A stretch of DNA of 64,000 nt from Flavobacterium fontis. GTDB lineage: Bacteria > Bacteroidota > Bacteroidia > Flavobacteriales > Flavobacteriaceae. The DNA lies in contig NZ_FQVQ01000002.1 of NCBI RefSeq assembly GCF_900129405.1, positions 186,001-250,000 of the forward strand. Direction: 5' to 3'. The stretch's first letter is position 1. Every line of letters begins with the position of its first letter. The notes beneath the pieces were generated by a model. It had not been told where the DNA came from. It saw only the letters and a list, made by a program, of their open reading frames with translations, and made no database searches. Shown here piece after piece: positions 15,343-24,980 of the stretch. A program made the position numbers and the translations under genes.

Positions 15343-16593
15343 ATGGCTTATTTATTTACTTCTGAGTCGGTAAGTGAAGGACACCCAGACAAAGTGGCGG
15401 ATCAGATTTCTGACGCGTTAATTGACAACTTTTTGGCATTTGATGCTGATTCCAAAGTAGCTTGTGAAACGTTGGTTACCACCGGACAAGTAATTTTGGC
15501 GGGTGAGGTGAAGTCCAACACCTATTTGGATGTGCAGCAAATTGCACGTGATGTGATCAAGAAAATTGGGTACACCAAAAGCGAATACATGTTTGAAGCC
15601 AATTCTTGTGGGGTTTTATCTGCGATTCACGAACAATCGGCAGACATCAACCAAGGAGTAGACCGAGCCACCAAAGAAGAGCAAGGGGCGGGTGACCAAG
15701 GAATGATGTTTGGCTATGCTACAAATGAAACCAACAATTACATGCCCTTGGCGTTGGATTTGTCGCATGCCTTATTGATTGAATTGGCGAATTTACGTCG
15801 CGAAAACAATGAAATCACCTATTTACGTCCGGATGCCAAGTCGCAAGTGACTTTGGAATATTCTGATGATAACAAACCTCAACGTATTGATGCAATTGTG
15901 ATTTCGACGCAACACGATGACTTCGATCAAGAAGAAGCGATGTTGGCAAAAATCAAGAAAGACATGATCGAAATCTTGATTCCACGTGTCAAAGCAAAAT
16001 ACCCCCAATACGCACACTTATTTAACGATGACATCACCTACCACATCAACCCAACGGGTAAATTCGTAATCGGAGGACCTCACGGAGATACCGGTTTAAC
16101 AGGTCGTAAAATCATCGTGGATACCTACGGTGGAAAAGGCGCTCACGGTGGTGGTGCTTTCTCAGGAAAAGACCCAAGTAAAGTAGACCGTTCAGCAGCG
16201 TATGCTACACGTCATATTGCGAAAAACTTGGTAGCCGCTGGTTTGTGTGACGAAGTTTTAGTACAAGTGTCGTATGCCATTGGGGTGGCGAAACCAACCT
16301 CTATCAACGTGAATACTTACGGTACGGCTAAAGTTGACTTAAAAGACGGCGATATCAGCAAAATTGTAGAAACGATTTTTGATATGCGTCCGTACTACAT
16401 CGAACAACGTTTGAAATTACGTAATCCGATTTATAGTGAAACAGCGGCTTATGGGCACATGGGACGTACGCCAGAAGTAGTAACCAAATCCTTCAAATCA
16501 CCTGATGGGCAAACCAAAACCGTTGAAGTTGAATTGTTTACTTGGGAAAAATTAGATCACGTAGAAAAAGTAAAAGCGGCTTTCAACTTGTAG
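15343..16593 (+). CDS. metK: S-adenosylmethionine synthetase
   Basis: A 416-residue methionine adenosyltransferase that forms SAM from methionine and ATP. Signature stretches are [17 protein letters not shown] at the start, [12 protein letters not shown] (about residues 119-130), [17 protein letters not shown] (about 239-255) and [19 protein letters not shown] (about 267-285). The C-terminus has short insertions relative to E. coli MetK ([14 protein letters not shown]), common in Bacteroidetes. It is transcribed away from the metH unit and has its own promoter and SAM-II-like leader, so the gene that makes SAM and the genes that make methionine are both placed under SAM control. A strong terminator follows. 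Confidence 0.97.
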   Translation: MAYLFTSESVSEGHPDKVADQISDALIDNFLAFDADSKVACETLVTTGQVILAGEVKSNTYLDVQQIARDVIKKIGYTKSEYMFEANSCGVLSAIHEQSADINQGVDRATKEEQGAGDQGMMFGYATNETNNYMPLALDLSHALLIELANLRRENNEITYLRPDAKSQVTLEYSDDNKPQRIDAIVISTQHDDFDQEEAMLAKIKKDMIEILIPRVKAKYPQYAHLFNDDITYHINPTGKFVIGGPHGDTGLTGRKIIVDTYGGKGAHGGGAFSGKDPSKVDRSAAYATRHIAKNLVAAGLCDEVLVQVSYAIGVAKPTSINVNTYGTAKVDLKDGDISKIVETIFDMRPYYIEQRLKLRNPIYSETAAYGHMGRTPEVVTKSFKSPDGQTKTVEVELFTWEKLDHVEKVKAAFNL

Positions 16594-16612
16594 TCATTTT
16601 TACTTAGAGCAT

Positions 16613-16647
16613 AAAAAAAACCTGACTTTCGCGAGTCAGGTTTTTTT
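16613..16647. terminator. Bidirectional terminator between metK and the barrel protein
   Basis: AAAAAACCTGACT, loop TTCGCG, AGTCAGGTTTTTTT: a 9-bp or longer stem flanked by A-run and T-run, serving the convergent metK (plus) and outer membrane protein (minus) genes. Confidence 0.88.
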
Positions 16648-16649
16648 GT

Positions 16650-19355
16650 TTATAAATTATAGCGCAACGTCAACATAACGTATCGGGGTTGCACAAAAAA
16701 CTGAGAGTCTGTAATTCGGAACTGGTCAAACGAGTTGTCGTTCAAAGCTTTTGTATTTAACAAGTTGGTTCCTGAAATACGGTATTCCCATTTGCTTCCT
16801 TTTTTCTGATAGCTGAAACTCGCCGAAAGAAAATCGTATTCATTATCGACGCTTTTGTCGCTATTGTAATAATGGTAAAACTCATATTCAGACACGAATG
16901 AAAATCCGTCTAAGAAGAAATATTCTAAACGCGCAAAAGGTTTGTCGGTAAAGAATTTGGTTATCCCGCGAGGGTTTTCAAATTCACTGATTGAATACGT
17001 ATACCCCAATTCTAAGTTGGGTACATTTTTAAAATTGGTAGATAATCGAACGGTATGATTTTGATTGATGCTTCGCGACAAGGCGCTTTCACCTCCCAAG
17101 AAGTTATAGAATTTAGACCAACTGATATTGGTAGACAACGAAGCTTTGTAATATTTCAAAAAGGAACGTCCGTATTGACCAAAACCGTTGAGTGTCTCAT
17201 CCACAAAATTGGTGTTGTTAAAGGGCGATGAGATTTGGTTCACTCCCACGAATTCCGTCTGTGATTTGATGGCATCCAAGCGTCGGGTGTAGGAAACGGA
17301 CGCATTGATGTTTTCAAAATTAAACATGTTGTACTTGAAATAACGCAGAGTGTGTGTTTGGGCAATCGCATTTTCTAACCTTCTGTTTCCACTTGACAAA
17401 CTGGCATAATTGTTAATGATAAACCCTTGGGCCAACCGTGTTACATCGGCAAAATCATTAGTAATAGCAAAATTATACGTCAAGGTCTCTGATTTCTTAA
17501 TTTGATACATCGCATAGAAGTCAGGCAAGACGCGAGCAAAACTTTGTTTAAAACTTGACCCTAACTGCACGTTATTCAAATGATAGTAATGCACACTGAC
17601 GCCGGGATTAAAGGTGAACTTTTTGTATAAAATTTTATAATGAACGCCTAAAAACAAATCATTAAAATCATAGGAAACATCGTTGTTATTTTCAGGTGCC
17701 GTCAAATTGTTTTGAGTACCGTTGTCCAAAAGCTGAAAAATCGAGGAATTAAATCGCTGTTTGGAATAGGTATTCCCTAAGGTAAGATTCAAATTGGCTT
17801 TGGGTGTCACCATGTAATAATAATCCAATTTAGCATCGACTTTGTGTGTTTTAATCAAGCGCGATTGGTTGTAATCATTGCGATTTTGCGTGATATATCC
17901 ATTCAACTGAAACGGTTGCAACGCTAGATTGGCATTGTAAAAAGGATCTTCGTTTTGGTACAAATGCTGGGCTTCAAACGCAATGACATGCTTTTCTGAA
18001 GGCGTATGGTAGAGCGCTACATTTTGATTGACTGAAATCGGTTGTTGATCTTTGTTGGTCAAGATGGTTTCGTCAAAAACAGAACTTCCTGAAATAATAT
18101 TTCGGAACAAGTTCCCATTTTCCAATTGGTCTGATTTTTTGACAAGAATGTCATAATCCACCTGTAAGGTAGTGCTCGGTTTGTAACTTGCACTCCCTTT
18201 CATCAATCCGAAACGACTGTTTTGACGGGTTCGATCAATGGTATTGGCAATGGTATTGTTGGCAAAATTGGTGGTAACCGTTTGCGTTTCCAATTCGGTT
18301 TTGGAGCCAGAATAAATTCCAAACCCACTCAATGTCCAGGACTTCGATGGATTATAAGAAAAATTAACGGCACCAAATTGCGTATCGATATTCTTCGCGC
18401 GATTGTTTCGCAACAAGGAAAGCCCCAAATCGTTGGAGCTCACATTGAAACTGCTCCCGCCTTTGGACATCATATTGCGAAAACCCCCAGTAATTTTAAA
18501 ATAATCTTGAATCGTTAGCGGTAATTCCCCAATATTATTGATGTTGGTAATCACGTTAATACTGTATTTGGGATTGTAATAAAACAGCTTCGGATTGACA
18601 TTGTAGCGGTCAAATTTGGCTTCCGGTTGAAAACCACCAGCAGCCGTCACATCCCCAAACCAGAAGTTCTTTTTCCCTTCTTTGAGTTTGATGTTCATCG
18701 CAATATTATCCTGGTTGTTTTCAACGCCTTTGAGGATCGAATTTTCATTGTAATTCCGCAGTACTTGAATCTTATCAATGGCATCGGCGGGAATGTTTTT
18801 TACCCCCAACTTGGTATCGCCGTCAAAGAAATCTTTTCCTTCGACCATCAATTTGGAAACTTTTTTCCCTTCAACTTCAACTTCGCCATCGGCATTGACT
18901 TCAACACCGGGGAGTTTTTTCAACACATCCTCCAACTTACGCTCGGTCCCGTTTTTAAACGAATCGGCGTTATACATAATGGTATCGCCTTTGATCGAAA
19001 CGGGCATTTCTTTGATAATCTCGACGCCATCCAACTGAATCCCTCCCGGCTCCATAGCGATGTTTTGCGTAAGGTTCTCCGATTTGGTTTGCAAGGTAAT
19101 TTCCTTATTTTGCATCCCGATATAACTCAACTTCAATACATAAGTAGCATTGGCTTTGAGGGTTAGCGCATACTTTCCTTTATCATTGGTTATGGCATAC
19201 GAATCGACCCCTTTGGTCTCTTGATTTACGGCCATAATGTTGGCCATTTCCAAAGGTGTTTTCCCTGATTCGGTCACGATGCCCTCCACACGAATACTCT
19301 GAGCCACTGTGAATAACGAACTCAACAGCGCCAAAAAAAAGCTAATTTTTTTCAT
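16650..19355 (-). CDS. TonB-dependent-receptor-like outer membrane beta-barrel protein
   Basis: A 901-residue outer membrane protein with signal peptide (MKKISFFLALLSSLFTVAQS). Residues about 20-110 form a carboxypeptidase-regulatory-like beta-sandwich (RVEGIVTESGKTPLEMANI, TYVLKLSYIGMQ). A plug-like region follows (GDTIMYNADSFKNGTERKLEDVLKKLPGVEVNADG), then a long barrel ending in YVMLTLRYNL. This is the outer-membrane-beta-barrel subtype of the TonB-dependent family; no clear TonB box is visible. The paired GLPGLI gene lies 11 bp upstream on the same strand, an arrangement frequent in Flavobacteriia. The transported or bound substrate is unknown. Confidence 0.85.
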   Translation of the reverse strand: MKKISFFLALLSSLFTVAQSIRVEGIVTESGKTPLEMANIMAVNQETKGVDSYAITNDKGKYALTLKANATYVLKLSYIGMQNKEITLQTKSENLTQNIAMEPGGIQLDGVEIIKEMPVSIKGDTIMYNADSFKNGTERKLEDVLKKLPGVEVNADGEVEVEGKKVSKLMVEGKDFFDGDTKLGVKNIPADAIDKIQVLRNYNENSILKGVENNQDNIAMNIKLKEGKKNFWFGDVTAAGGFQPEAKFDRYNVNPKLFYYNPKYSINVITNINNIGELPLTIQDYFKITGGFRNMMSKGGSSFNVSSNDLGLSLLRNNRAKNIDTQFGAVNFSYNPSKSWTLSGFGIYSGSKTELETQTVTTNFANNTIANTIDRTRQNSRFGLMKGSASYKPSTTLQVDYDILVKKSDQLENGNLFRNIISGSSVFDETILTNKDQQPISVNQNVALYHTPSEKHVIAFEAQHLYQNEDPFYNANLALQPFQLNGYITQNRNDYNQSRLIKTHKVDAKLDYYYMVTPKANLNLTLGNTYSKQRFNSSIFQLLDNGTQNNLTAPENNNDVSYDFNDLFLGVHYKILYKKFTFNPGVSVHYYHLNNVQLGSSFKQSFARVLPDFYAMYQIKKSETLTYNFAITNDFADVTRLAQGFIINNYASLSSGNRRLENAIAQTHTLRYFKYNMFNFENINASVSYTRRLDAIKSQTEFVGVNQISSPFNNTNFVDETLNGFGQYGRSFLKYYKASLSTNISWSKFYNFLGGESALSRSINQNHTVRLSTNFKNVPNLELGYTYSISEFENPRGITKFFTDKPFARLEYFFLDGFSFVSEYEFYHYYNSDKSVDNEYDFLSASFSYQKKGSKWEYRISGTNLLNTKALNDNSFDQFRITDSQFFVQPRYVMLTLRYNL

Positions 19356-19366
19356 GAAAAAAAGAA

Positions 19367-20302
19367 TTAACGAGAGAAACGCATTTCCATTCGTCGACCG
19401 CCACCGGGACCGCCATTCATTTCACGAAACTCCTCCATTTTTTTCAGTACAATATCGTCGTATTCTTTTTGTTTGACCTCTTTTCCGTTGGTAGGTGCTT
19501 TGATTTCGGCTTTATCTTTTGGGTTTAATACAATTTTGGAGCACAAGATAATCGTCTTGCCATCGTTGACTTCCAAAATCAACCCGGGAAGTCCCCAATA
19601 CCCTTCAGGTCCTTGATTAATAGGGATTTCAGGCGTATACCATGCGGTGATTGTGATGTCTTTGGGCAGATCAAAATCGTCCATAAAATTGGTACGGGTT
19701 TGTTTTTTCTCTGCGGTCGCCTCAGTTTTCGCCTCAATAGTTCCCTCTTCTTTCTTGGGTTCAGCAGCCGTTTCTTCCTTCTTTTTGGGACGGAAATTGC
19801 GGAAATCGGTTTTGCTTGCTGGGATAACACAGGTCGCTTTAAAACAGTTGTAGCCCCCGATTTGTTTGGTCTCGCCAGTCATTTGCCATTTGTAGTGGGT
19901 AAGGGTATCTTTCACTAAAAACTCCTTGCCCATAAACTCTTTATCGACGGTATACATTTGGTCTTTCACATTTTTGTAGTAGGTTCCGCCGCCGCCCATA
20001 AACGAGCTCATCATTCGGAAACCGCCGCCATTTTGACCGGGAGCGTCCAGTTTTTCCTCTTCTTTGTAGATGGAGGCTTGCTTATCAAATTGAAGTACAA
20101 AGGTTTTCTCAAACATTTTTTTCATGCGTTCTTCAATCATTTTTTGCATTTCAGGCGTCATGTCTTTGTTGCCTTCAAAACGGGACTTAAAATCGGCGGT
20201 ACTTGTTTTGGATTCATACACGGCCATGCCTTGAAAATCCTTTTGGGCCAATGCCAAAGCAGAAAAGCACAAAGCTAATCCGAGGAAAATTGTATTTTTC
20301 AT
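19367..20302 (-). CDS. GLPGLI family exported protein
   Basis: The 311-residue product has a signal peptide (MKNTIFLGLALCFSALALAQ) and the diagnostic family motif as GLPGLILEVNDG near the C-terminal third, with the preceding TAWYTPEIPINQGPEGYWG that is also typical. A low-complexity Lys/Glu/Ala linker (about residues 178-212) and a Gly-rich tail (GGPGGGRRMEM) are unusual additions. The family is confined to Bacteroidetes and is almost always next to an outer membrane barrel gene, as here; its function is not established. I chose the ATG at 20302-20300 because it opens the signal peptide; an in-frame ATG ten codons earlier exists. Confidence 0.88.
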   Translation of the reverse strand: MKNTIFLGLALCFSALALAQKDFQGMAVYESKTSTADFKSRFEGNKDMTPEMQKMIEERMKKMFEKTFVLQFDKQASIYKEEEKLDAPGQNGGGFRMMSSFMGGGGTYYKNVKDQMYTVDKEFMGKEFLVKDTLTHYKWQMTGETKQIGGYNCFKATCVIPASKTDFRNFRPKKKEETAAEPKKEEGTIEAKTEATAEKKQTRTNFMDDFDLPKDITITAWYTPEIPINQGPEGYWGLPGLILEVNDGKTIILCSKIVLNPKDKAEIKAPTNGKEVKQKEYDDIVLKKMEEFREMNGGPGGGRRMEMRFSR

Positions 20303-20427
20303 GTGCGATAAAATTGTTTTTTTGGTCAACAAATATGACGAGGCTTAAGCCAAAAAGTTACCAATATTATGTTAAATTGCATTTTAGACCTTTTAAATAA
20401 TCCAAAGGTTTAAAGTATCTTAGCGAT

Positions 20428-21219
20428 ATGAAGTTACGCTGGCTCCTATTATTCTGTCTTGCACTCCCTTTTTGGGGGGAGGCACAACTTGAAACGCAGC
20501 AGCCCGAAAAGCGCTCTCATCTTGCTATTCAAGCCGATGCTTTTTGGGGGTTTGACGGGTTGGGGAACTATTTTTACAGCAAAAACAATGTGCTGTTTAA
20601 ACACCATGAATCGGGTGTTTTGCAATACCAAAACCTTCCCTTTGGCAAATTAAAAAGTGTGGATATCACTCAACCGTTGCGTCCCATTTTGTTTTACGAA
20701 AATTTCAATGCGGTGGTAGTGTTGGATAATTTTTTAAATGAAATTCAAGTCGTCGAGTTTTCAACTATTCCAACACCTATTATGATTACTGCCGTAGGAA
20801 TGGCCAATCAAAATCGCTTATGGGGGTACGATGCGGTGATGCAACAAATTGGAATGTATCACCTCACCACAGGCTCCTTTAGTCCCATTGGAAACCCTGT
20901 CCCTGGCAGTTGGAAATATTACCAATGTGCCTTCAATAGCTTAACTTGGATTGATGCAAAAAACCATTGGAAATCAATAACCATTTATGGCCACATAAGC
21001 GACTACGGCCAACTCCCCGAAGGCATGTATTACTTTGTGAATGAGAACGTCGTGTTGGTATACAACCATGAAACATGGACGCTATGGAATAGGCTTACGG
21101 GAAAAAAATCCAGCTTTGAAATTGTTGAGAAATCGGTCAAAAATTTTTCGTGTAACGACCAAATTTTATCTATTTTTACCGCAGAAGGAATTACAAATTA
21201 TAAAATCACCGTACCCTAA
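20428..21219 (+). CDS. Secreted hypothetical protein upstream of deoxynucleoside kinase
   Basis: A 263-residue protein with an N-terminal signal peptide (MKLRWLLLFCLALPFWGEAQ). The rest is a series of short strands with aromatic turns (LDNFLNEIQVVEFS, LWGYDAVMQQIGMYHL, MYYFVNENVVLVYNHETWTLWN) that suggests a beta-propeller-like fold. I do not recognise a named family, although similar proteins next to kinase genes occur in Flavobacteriia as far as I recall. The stop codon and the kinase start share a base (TAATG), so the two genes are translationally coupled and certainly in one transcript. A TATCTTAG box (20416-20423) sits five bases before the ATG, so the true transcription start may lie elsewhere. 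Confidence 0.75.
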   Translation: MKLRWLLLFCLALPFWGEAQLETQQPEKRSHLAIQADAFWGFDGLGNYFYSKNNVLFKHHESGVLQYQNLPFGKLKSVDITQPLRPILFYENFNAVVVLDNFLNEIQVVEFSTIPTPIMITAVGMANQNRLWGYDAVMQQIGMYHLTTGSFSPIGNPVPGSWKYYQCAFNSLTWIDAKNHWKSITIYGHISDYGQLPEGMYYFVNENVVLVYNHETWTLWNRLTGKKSSFEIVEKSVKNFSCNDQILSIFTAEGITNYKITVP

Positions 21220-21833
21220 TGCACATCGCAGTCGCAGGAAATATTGGCGCCGGAAAAACCACTTTAACTCGGTTTTTGGCGAAACATTACAAGTGGGAAC
21301 CCCATTATGAAGACGTTGTTGACAATCCCTATTTGGATGATTTTTACCATCAAATGGAGCGCTGGTCGTTTAATCTTCAGATTTACTTTTTGAATAGTCG
21401 TTTTCGTCAAATTTTACAAATTCGCGAAAGCGGGAAAAAGATTATTCAAGACCGAACGATTTATGAGGACGCCCATATTTTCGCCCCCAACCTACATGCG
21501 ATGGGGTTGATGACAAATCGTGATTTTGAAAACTACAGTTCCCTATTTGAACTCATGGAAGCTTTAGTTAAAGCGCCCGATTTACTAATTTACCTTCGCA
21601 GTTCTATACCCAATTTGGTGAAGCAAATCCACATGCGAGGTCGCGATTATGAAAACACCATTTCGATTGATTATTTGAGCCGCCTCAACGAACGTTATGA
21701 AGCGTGGATTCACACCTATGACAAAGGTAAATTACTGGTGATTGATGTCGATCATATTGATTTTGTCAATAATCCTGAAGATTTGGGAACAATTATCAAC
21801 CGTATTGATGCTGAAATCAACGGATTGTTTTAA
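21219..21833 (+). CDS. Deoxynucleoside kinase
   Basis: A 204-residue kinase with P-loop GNIGAGKTTL (residues 7-16), YEDVVDNPYLDDFY near residue 30, and the ERS/DRT-type catalytic motif as IIQDRTIYEDAHIF (about residues 74-87), followed by a lid-like RGRDYE near 147. It belongs to the dCK/dGK/TK2 type deoxynucleoside kinase family and phosphorylates deoxynucleosides in salvage; the preferred base cannot be read from sequence. It overlaps the preceding secreted-protein gene by one base and converges on the mannosidase gene with a 17-bp gap and no obvious terminator. Confidence 0.9.
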   Translation: MHIAVAGNIGAGKTTLTRFLAKHYKWEPHYEDVVDNPYLDDFYHQMERWSFNLQIYFLNSRFRQILQIRESGKKIIQDRTIYEDAHIFAPNLHAMGLMTNRDFENYSSLFELMEALVKAPDLLIYLRSSIPNLVKQIHMRGRDYENTISIDYLSRLNERYEAWIHTYDKGKLLVIDVDHIDFVNNPEDLGTIINRIDAEINGLF

Positions 21834-21850
21834 GCTATAGCCCAGCGTAC

Positions 21851-24316
21851 TTACTGAGGAAATGTATCAAATAATGAGATTATCTTTACCGTATCGGTTG
21901 GTCGATCGGTTTTGATTATTCTTGGAATCCCTGGAATTACATCAAAAAAATTATCGCCAAAAGAATGGTCCGTTGCTTGTAGAAATACATTTTTAGCAAG
22001 GGTATTTGTGCTGACCTCCAGCAATGTTTCGCCAACAATTTTAACATTTATTGTAGGCTTTTCCAGTCGCAATTCCTTTGGTTTTACAAAATAATGGTAG
22101 GCCACAGTTTTTTTATGATTGCTGGTGAACTCTAAGTATAAAACTGTTTTTTCTTTTTCAAATTCAGGCAAAGTCGTAAACGGAATCGGCATTAGTGCAG
22201 TGCTTTTTTCATCGTCCAACACACATTCTTTGGAAGCCCTCCATAGTTCTATCCCCGAAAAATCAATCAATCGTACCGTTAGGATTCCTGTATTTTCCTC
22301 CAAAGTATCCGTATGCCCATGAATTGAAATGCCGGTTTCATTTTGTGTCACCGCTAAAAAAACAGGAGCAAAACTTTCTTTCACTTGATAATGGGATGCC
22401 TTCCATTGGCCCAAATAATCTATGGAACTCCAAGAAGTTACCGGCCAACAATCGTTCAATTGCCAATAGAGACTGCCCATACAATAGGGTTTGGCCAAAC
22501 GATGGGCTTCGATCGCGATTTTCATTCCTCGAGCTTGGAGTAATTGAGAAACATACTGGTATTTTTCAACATCGGCAGGCAACCAAAAGTCGCGTTGCAT
22601 GTATTCATCAATAGTAGCATACCCCGTAGGGTGTTTTTGATGGTGTCGAACGGCTTTTGAGGTTAACGACAAGGGTTCGCCATCAGACAAATACCGTAAT
22701 GTTTGTAGGGATGGCATGGCTTGAAATCCGTATTCACTCATGAATCGCCCTACTTTTTCCTTGTATTTTTCAAAAGGTTCTTTTCCCCACCACACACCCC
22801 AATAATGGGAATCGCCTTGGCTTAAACTTTCTTTTCGCCCCCAACCAATAGATGGAGAAGACGGCCAATAGCGGTTTTCATTCGAGGGCAGTAATCGCTT
22901 TAGCGTATTGGGAATACGTTGGTGAAACAACTGCTCATAGTCGTTCCAAATCTGGGCAGCATCTTGTGTTGTGTAGTTGTACTTTTTTTGCCAACCCCAA
23001 TTGTGCCATCCTTCATCGCTTTCATTGTTGCCACACCATAAAGCTAAGGAGGGATGATTTTGCAAACGTTTCACTTGATCTTCGACTTCCTGTTCAACCG
23101 ATTTTAAAAAAGCCTCATCGCCGGGATACATGGCACAAGCAAACATAAAATCCTGCCAAACCAAAATTCCTTTTTCATCACAAGCGGTATAAAACGCATC
23201 ATCGGCATACACACCACCACCCCAAACGCGGAGCATATTTTGATGGGAAAGTCGGGCGTTCTCCACCAAGGCTACCCATTGCGCTTCAGTCACCCGCGGC
23301 ACAAAACTATCGGGCGGAATGACATTCGAACCCTTTATAAAAACGGGTTTTCCATTCAGTTTGAAATAAAAACTCTTGCCTTGGGCATCGGTCTCTTGGA
23401 CCAGTTCGAGCGTTCGAATACCTATCTTTAGTTCCCGTTGCTCAATATGCTTTCCTTGCTGTTGAAGTATTACGGATAGGGTATACAAATGCGGCGCTCC
23501 CAATCCGTTGCACCACCATAACTTGGGTTTTGTAATCGTCAAGGGGAAATCGAGTTGAGTTGTACCCTTTTCCACTGCGACACGGTGCTTTTGGTTGTTG
23601 ATTAAAAAATCGAGCGTCGTAGAAACAGTGCTTTCCAAAGCAACCTTCACCTTAATTTCGGCTTTTTCGGGAGTCACGGCAACTTGTTCATGAAACACTT
23701 GTTGGATACGCACATCATTCCAAAACTGCAATTTAACGGGCTTCCAAATACCGCACGTTACCAAGCGTGGCCCCCAGTCCCAACCAAATTGATAGGGTGC
23801 TTTACGAGCAAAAACACGATTATCATCGGGGAGTTGATAAGGTATTTTTTGGGCTAAGGCATTGGTTTGTTGCACCGCTGATTTAAATTGAATTTTTAGA
23901 TGATTTTGCGCTTTCGCGAAAGGTTTTATCTCCACCCGCCAAGTGCGAAACATATTATCTGCATCGAGTAGGGATTGCCCATTCAAAAAGACACTCGCAA
24001 ACGTATCTAGGCCTTCAAATACAAGTTCGATATGAGCATTTTGAAGTTCGCTCTTCGTCAATTCAAATTCGGTTTCATACACCCAATCTTCGTGTTCAAT
24101 CCACTGCACCTCATTTTCATTGGATTGTAAAAAAGGATCAGGAATACGCTGGTTGGCAAATAAGTCGGTATGAATAGTCCCGGGAACTGTGGCTTTAAGT
24201 TTTTCATTTTTTCCCAACTGATGAACGGTCCAAGACAAATTACGTAAGTCTTTCTCAACCACTTGAGCGGTAAGACCGATCGACCAAAAAAGAAAAAACA
24301 ACCACTTTTTACACAT
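21851..24316 (-). CDS. GH2-family beta-mannosidase
   Basis: An 821-residue exported glycosidase (signal MCKKWLFFLFWSIGLTAQ). The order is sugar-binding domain, immunoglobulin-like sandwich, TIM barrel and C-terminal sandwiches as in GH2 mannosidases. KAPYQFGWDWGPRL near residue 175 and MLRVWGGGVYADDAFY near 362 are typical of the beta-mannosidase branch. The acid/base is about E432 in WCGNNESDEGW and the nucleophile about E528 in MSEYGFQ. The reaction is release of beta-linked mannose from non-reducing ends, for example Man-beta-1,4-GlcNAc. It is the last gene of a four-gene operon and overlaps cutC by 8 bp. Confidence 0.92.
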   Translation of the reverse strand: MCKKWLFFLFWSIGLTAQVVEKDLRNLSWTVHQLGKNEKLKATVPGTIHTDLFANQRIPDPFLQSNENEVQWIEHEDWVYETEFELTKSELQNAHIELVFEGLDTFASVFLNGQSLLDADNMFRTWRVEIKPFAKAQNHLKIQFKSAVQQTNALAQKIPYQLPDDNRVFARKAPYQFGWDWGPRLVTCGIWKPVKLQFWNDVRIQQVFHEQVAVTPEKAEIKVKVALESTVSTTLDFLINNQKHRVAVEKGTTQLDFPLTITKPKLWWCNGLGAPHLYTLSVILQQQGKHIEQRELKIGIRTLELVQETDAQGKSFYFKLNGKPVFIKGSNVIPPDSFVPRVTEAQWVALVENARLSHQNMLRVWGGGVYADDAFYTACDEKGILVWQDFMFACAMYPGDEAFLKSVEQEVEDQVKRLQNHPSLALWCGNNESDEGWHNWGWQKKYNYTTQDAAQIWNDYEQLFHQRIPNTLKRLLPSNENRYWPSSPSIGWGRKESLSQGDSHYWGVWWGKEPFEKYKEKVGRFMSEYGFQAMPSLQTLRYLSDGEPLSLTSKAVRHHQKHPTGYATIDEYMQRDFWLPADVEKYQYVSQLLQARGMKIAIEAHRLAKPYCMGSLYWQLNDCWPVTSWSSIDYLGQWKASHYQVKESFAPVFLAVTQNETGISIHGHTDTLEENTGILTVRLIDFSGIELWRASKECVLDDEKSTALMPIPFTTLPEFEKEKTVLYLEFTSNHKKTVAYHYFVKPKELRLEKPTINVKIVGETLLEVSTNTLAKNVFLQATDHSFGDNFFDVIPGIPRIIKTDRPTDTVKIISLFDTFPQ

Positions 24317-24980
24317 TGGACTCTTTTTTTATAGCTATAATTTCTTCGGGATTGGCTAAGGTACCTCCATCGGTAATGGCCGAAGAATGCACGAAATGCC
24401 CCCCTGTAACGTGTACAATTTGAAGAACATTAGACGAACGTAATCCGCCACCCGGCATAATTGTAATTCGATCTCCCGCTTGTTGTTGCATTGCTTGCAG
24501 TTCGTGCAAACCTTCCATTACATTGGCTTTTGTGCCTGAAGTGAGTACCGTTGAAAAGCCACAATCGATGATTTGTTCCAAGGCGAATTCCCAATGCTTC
24601 ACACGATCAAAAGCCCGATGAAACGTACACGGAATAGGATGCGCTAGTGCAACTAATAGTCGGTTGCGCGCCTCATCCAGCGTATCGTCTTCCATTAATA
24701 TTCCGAATACCAAACCCTGCACCTGTAGTTTTTTGAATGCGGCAATACTGGCTTTCATGGCCTGAAATTCTGCATCGGTATAGACAAAATCACCGCCTCG
24801 TGGCCGCACCATTACATAGACTGGAATGGGCACTTGGGTCAGGACTTTCTGTGTCGTTTCTAGATTGGGAGTGGTTCCTCCTACTTCGATACCGTCACAC
24901 AATTCGATGCGATCGGCTCCAGCCTGTGCAGCGATGATGGCTGACTCGGGATTAAAGCAAGCGATTTCGAGTTGGATCAT
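24309..24980 (-). CDS. cutC: CutC family TIM-barrel protein
   Basis: The 223-residue product matches CutC throughout: LEIACFNPESAIIAAQAGADRIELC at the start, GGTTPN, VMVRPRGGDFVYTDAE, HRAFDR and ILTSG-like VLTSGTKANVMEG, then IMPGGGLRS. CutC was named for copper tolerance in E. coli, but the enzymatic role is unsettled. Here the gene is embedded between glycosylasparaginase (4-bp overlap) and beta-mannosidase (8-bp overlap) genes, so its expression is tied to glycan breakdown. It lacks a signal peptide and so acts in the cytoplasm, while its neighbours are exported. The family call is firm; copper function in this organism is not supported by context. Confidence 0.93.
   Translation of the reverse strand: MIQLEIACFNPESAIIAAQAGADRIELCDGIEVGGTTPNLETTQKVLTQVPIPVYVMVRPRGGDFVYTDAEFQAMKASIAAFKKLQVQGLVFGILMEDDTLDEARNRLLVALAHPIPCTFHRAFDRVKHWEFALEQIIDCGFSTVLTSGTKANVMEGLHELQAMQQQAGDRITIMPGGGLRSSNVLQIVHVTGGHFVHSSAITDGGTLANPEEIIAIKKESNV

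Noticed and set aside
18627..19166. Open frame of 179 codons on the plus strand opposite the outer membrane barrel gene
   Set aside because: Shadow of a strongly coding minus-strand gene with signal peptide and domains; no signal or family is visible in the antisense product.
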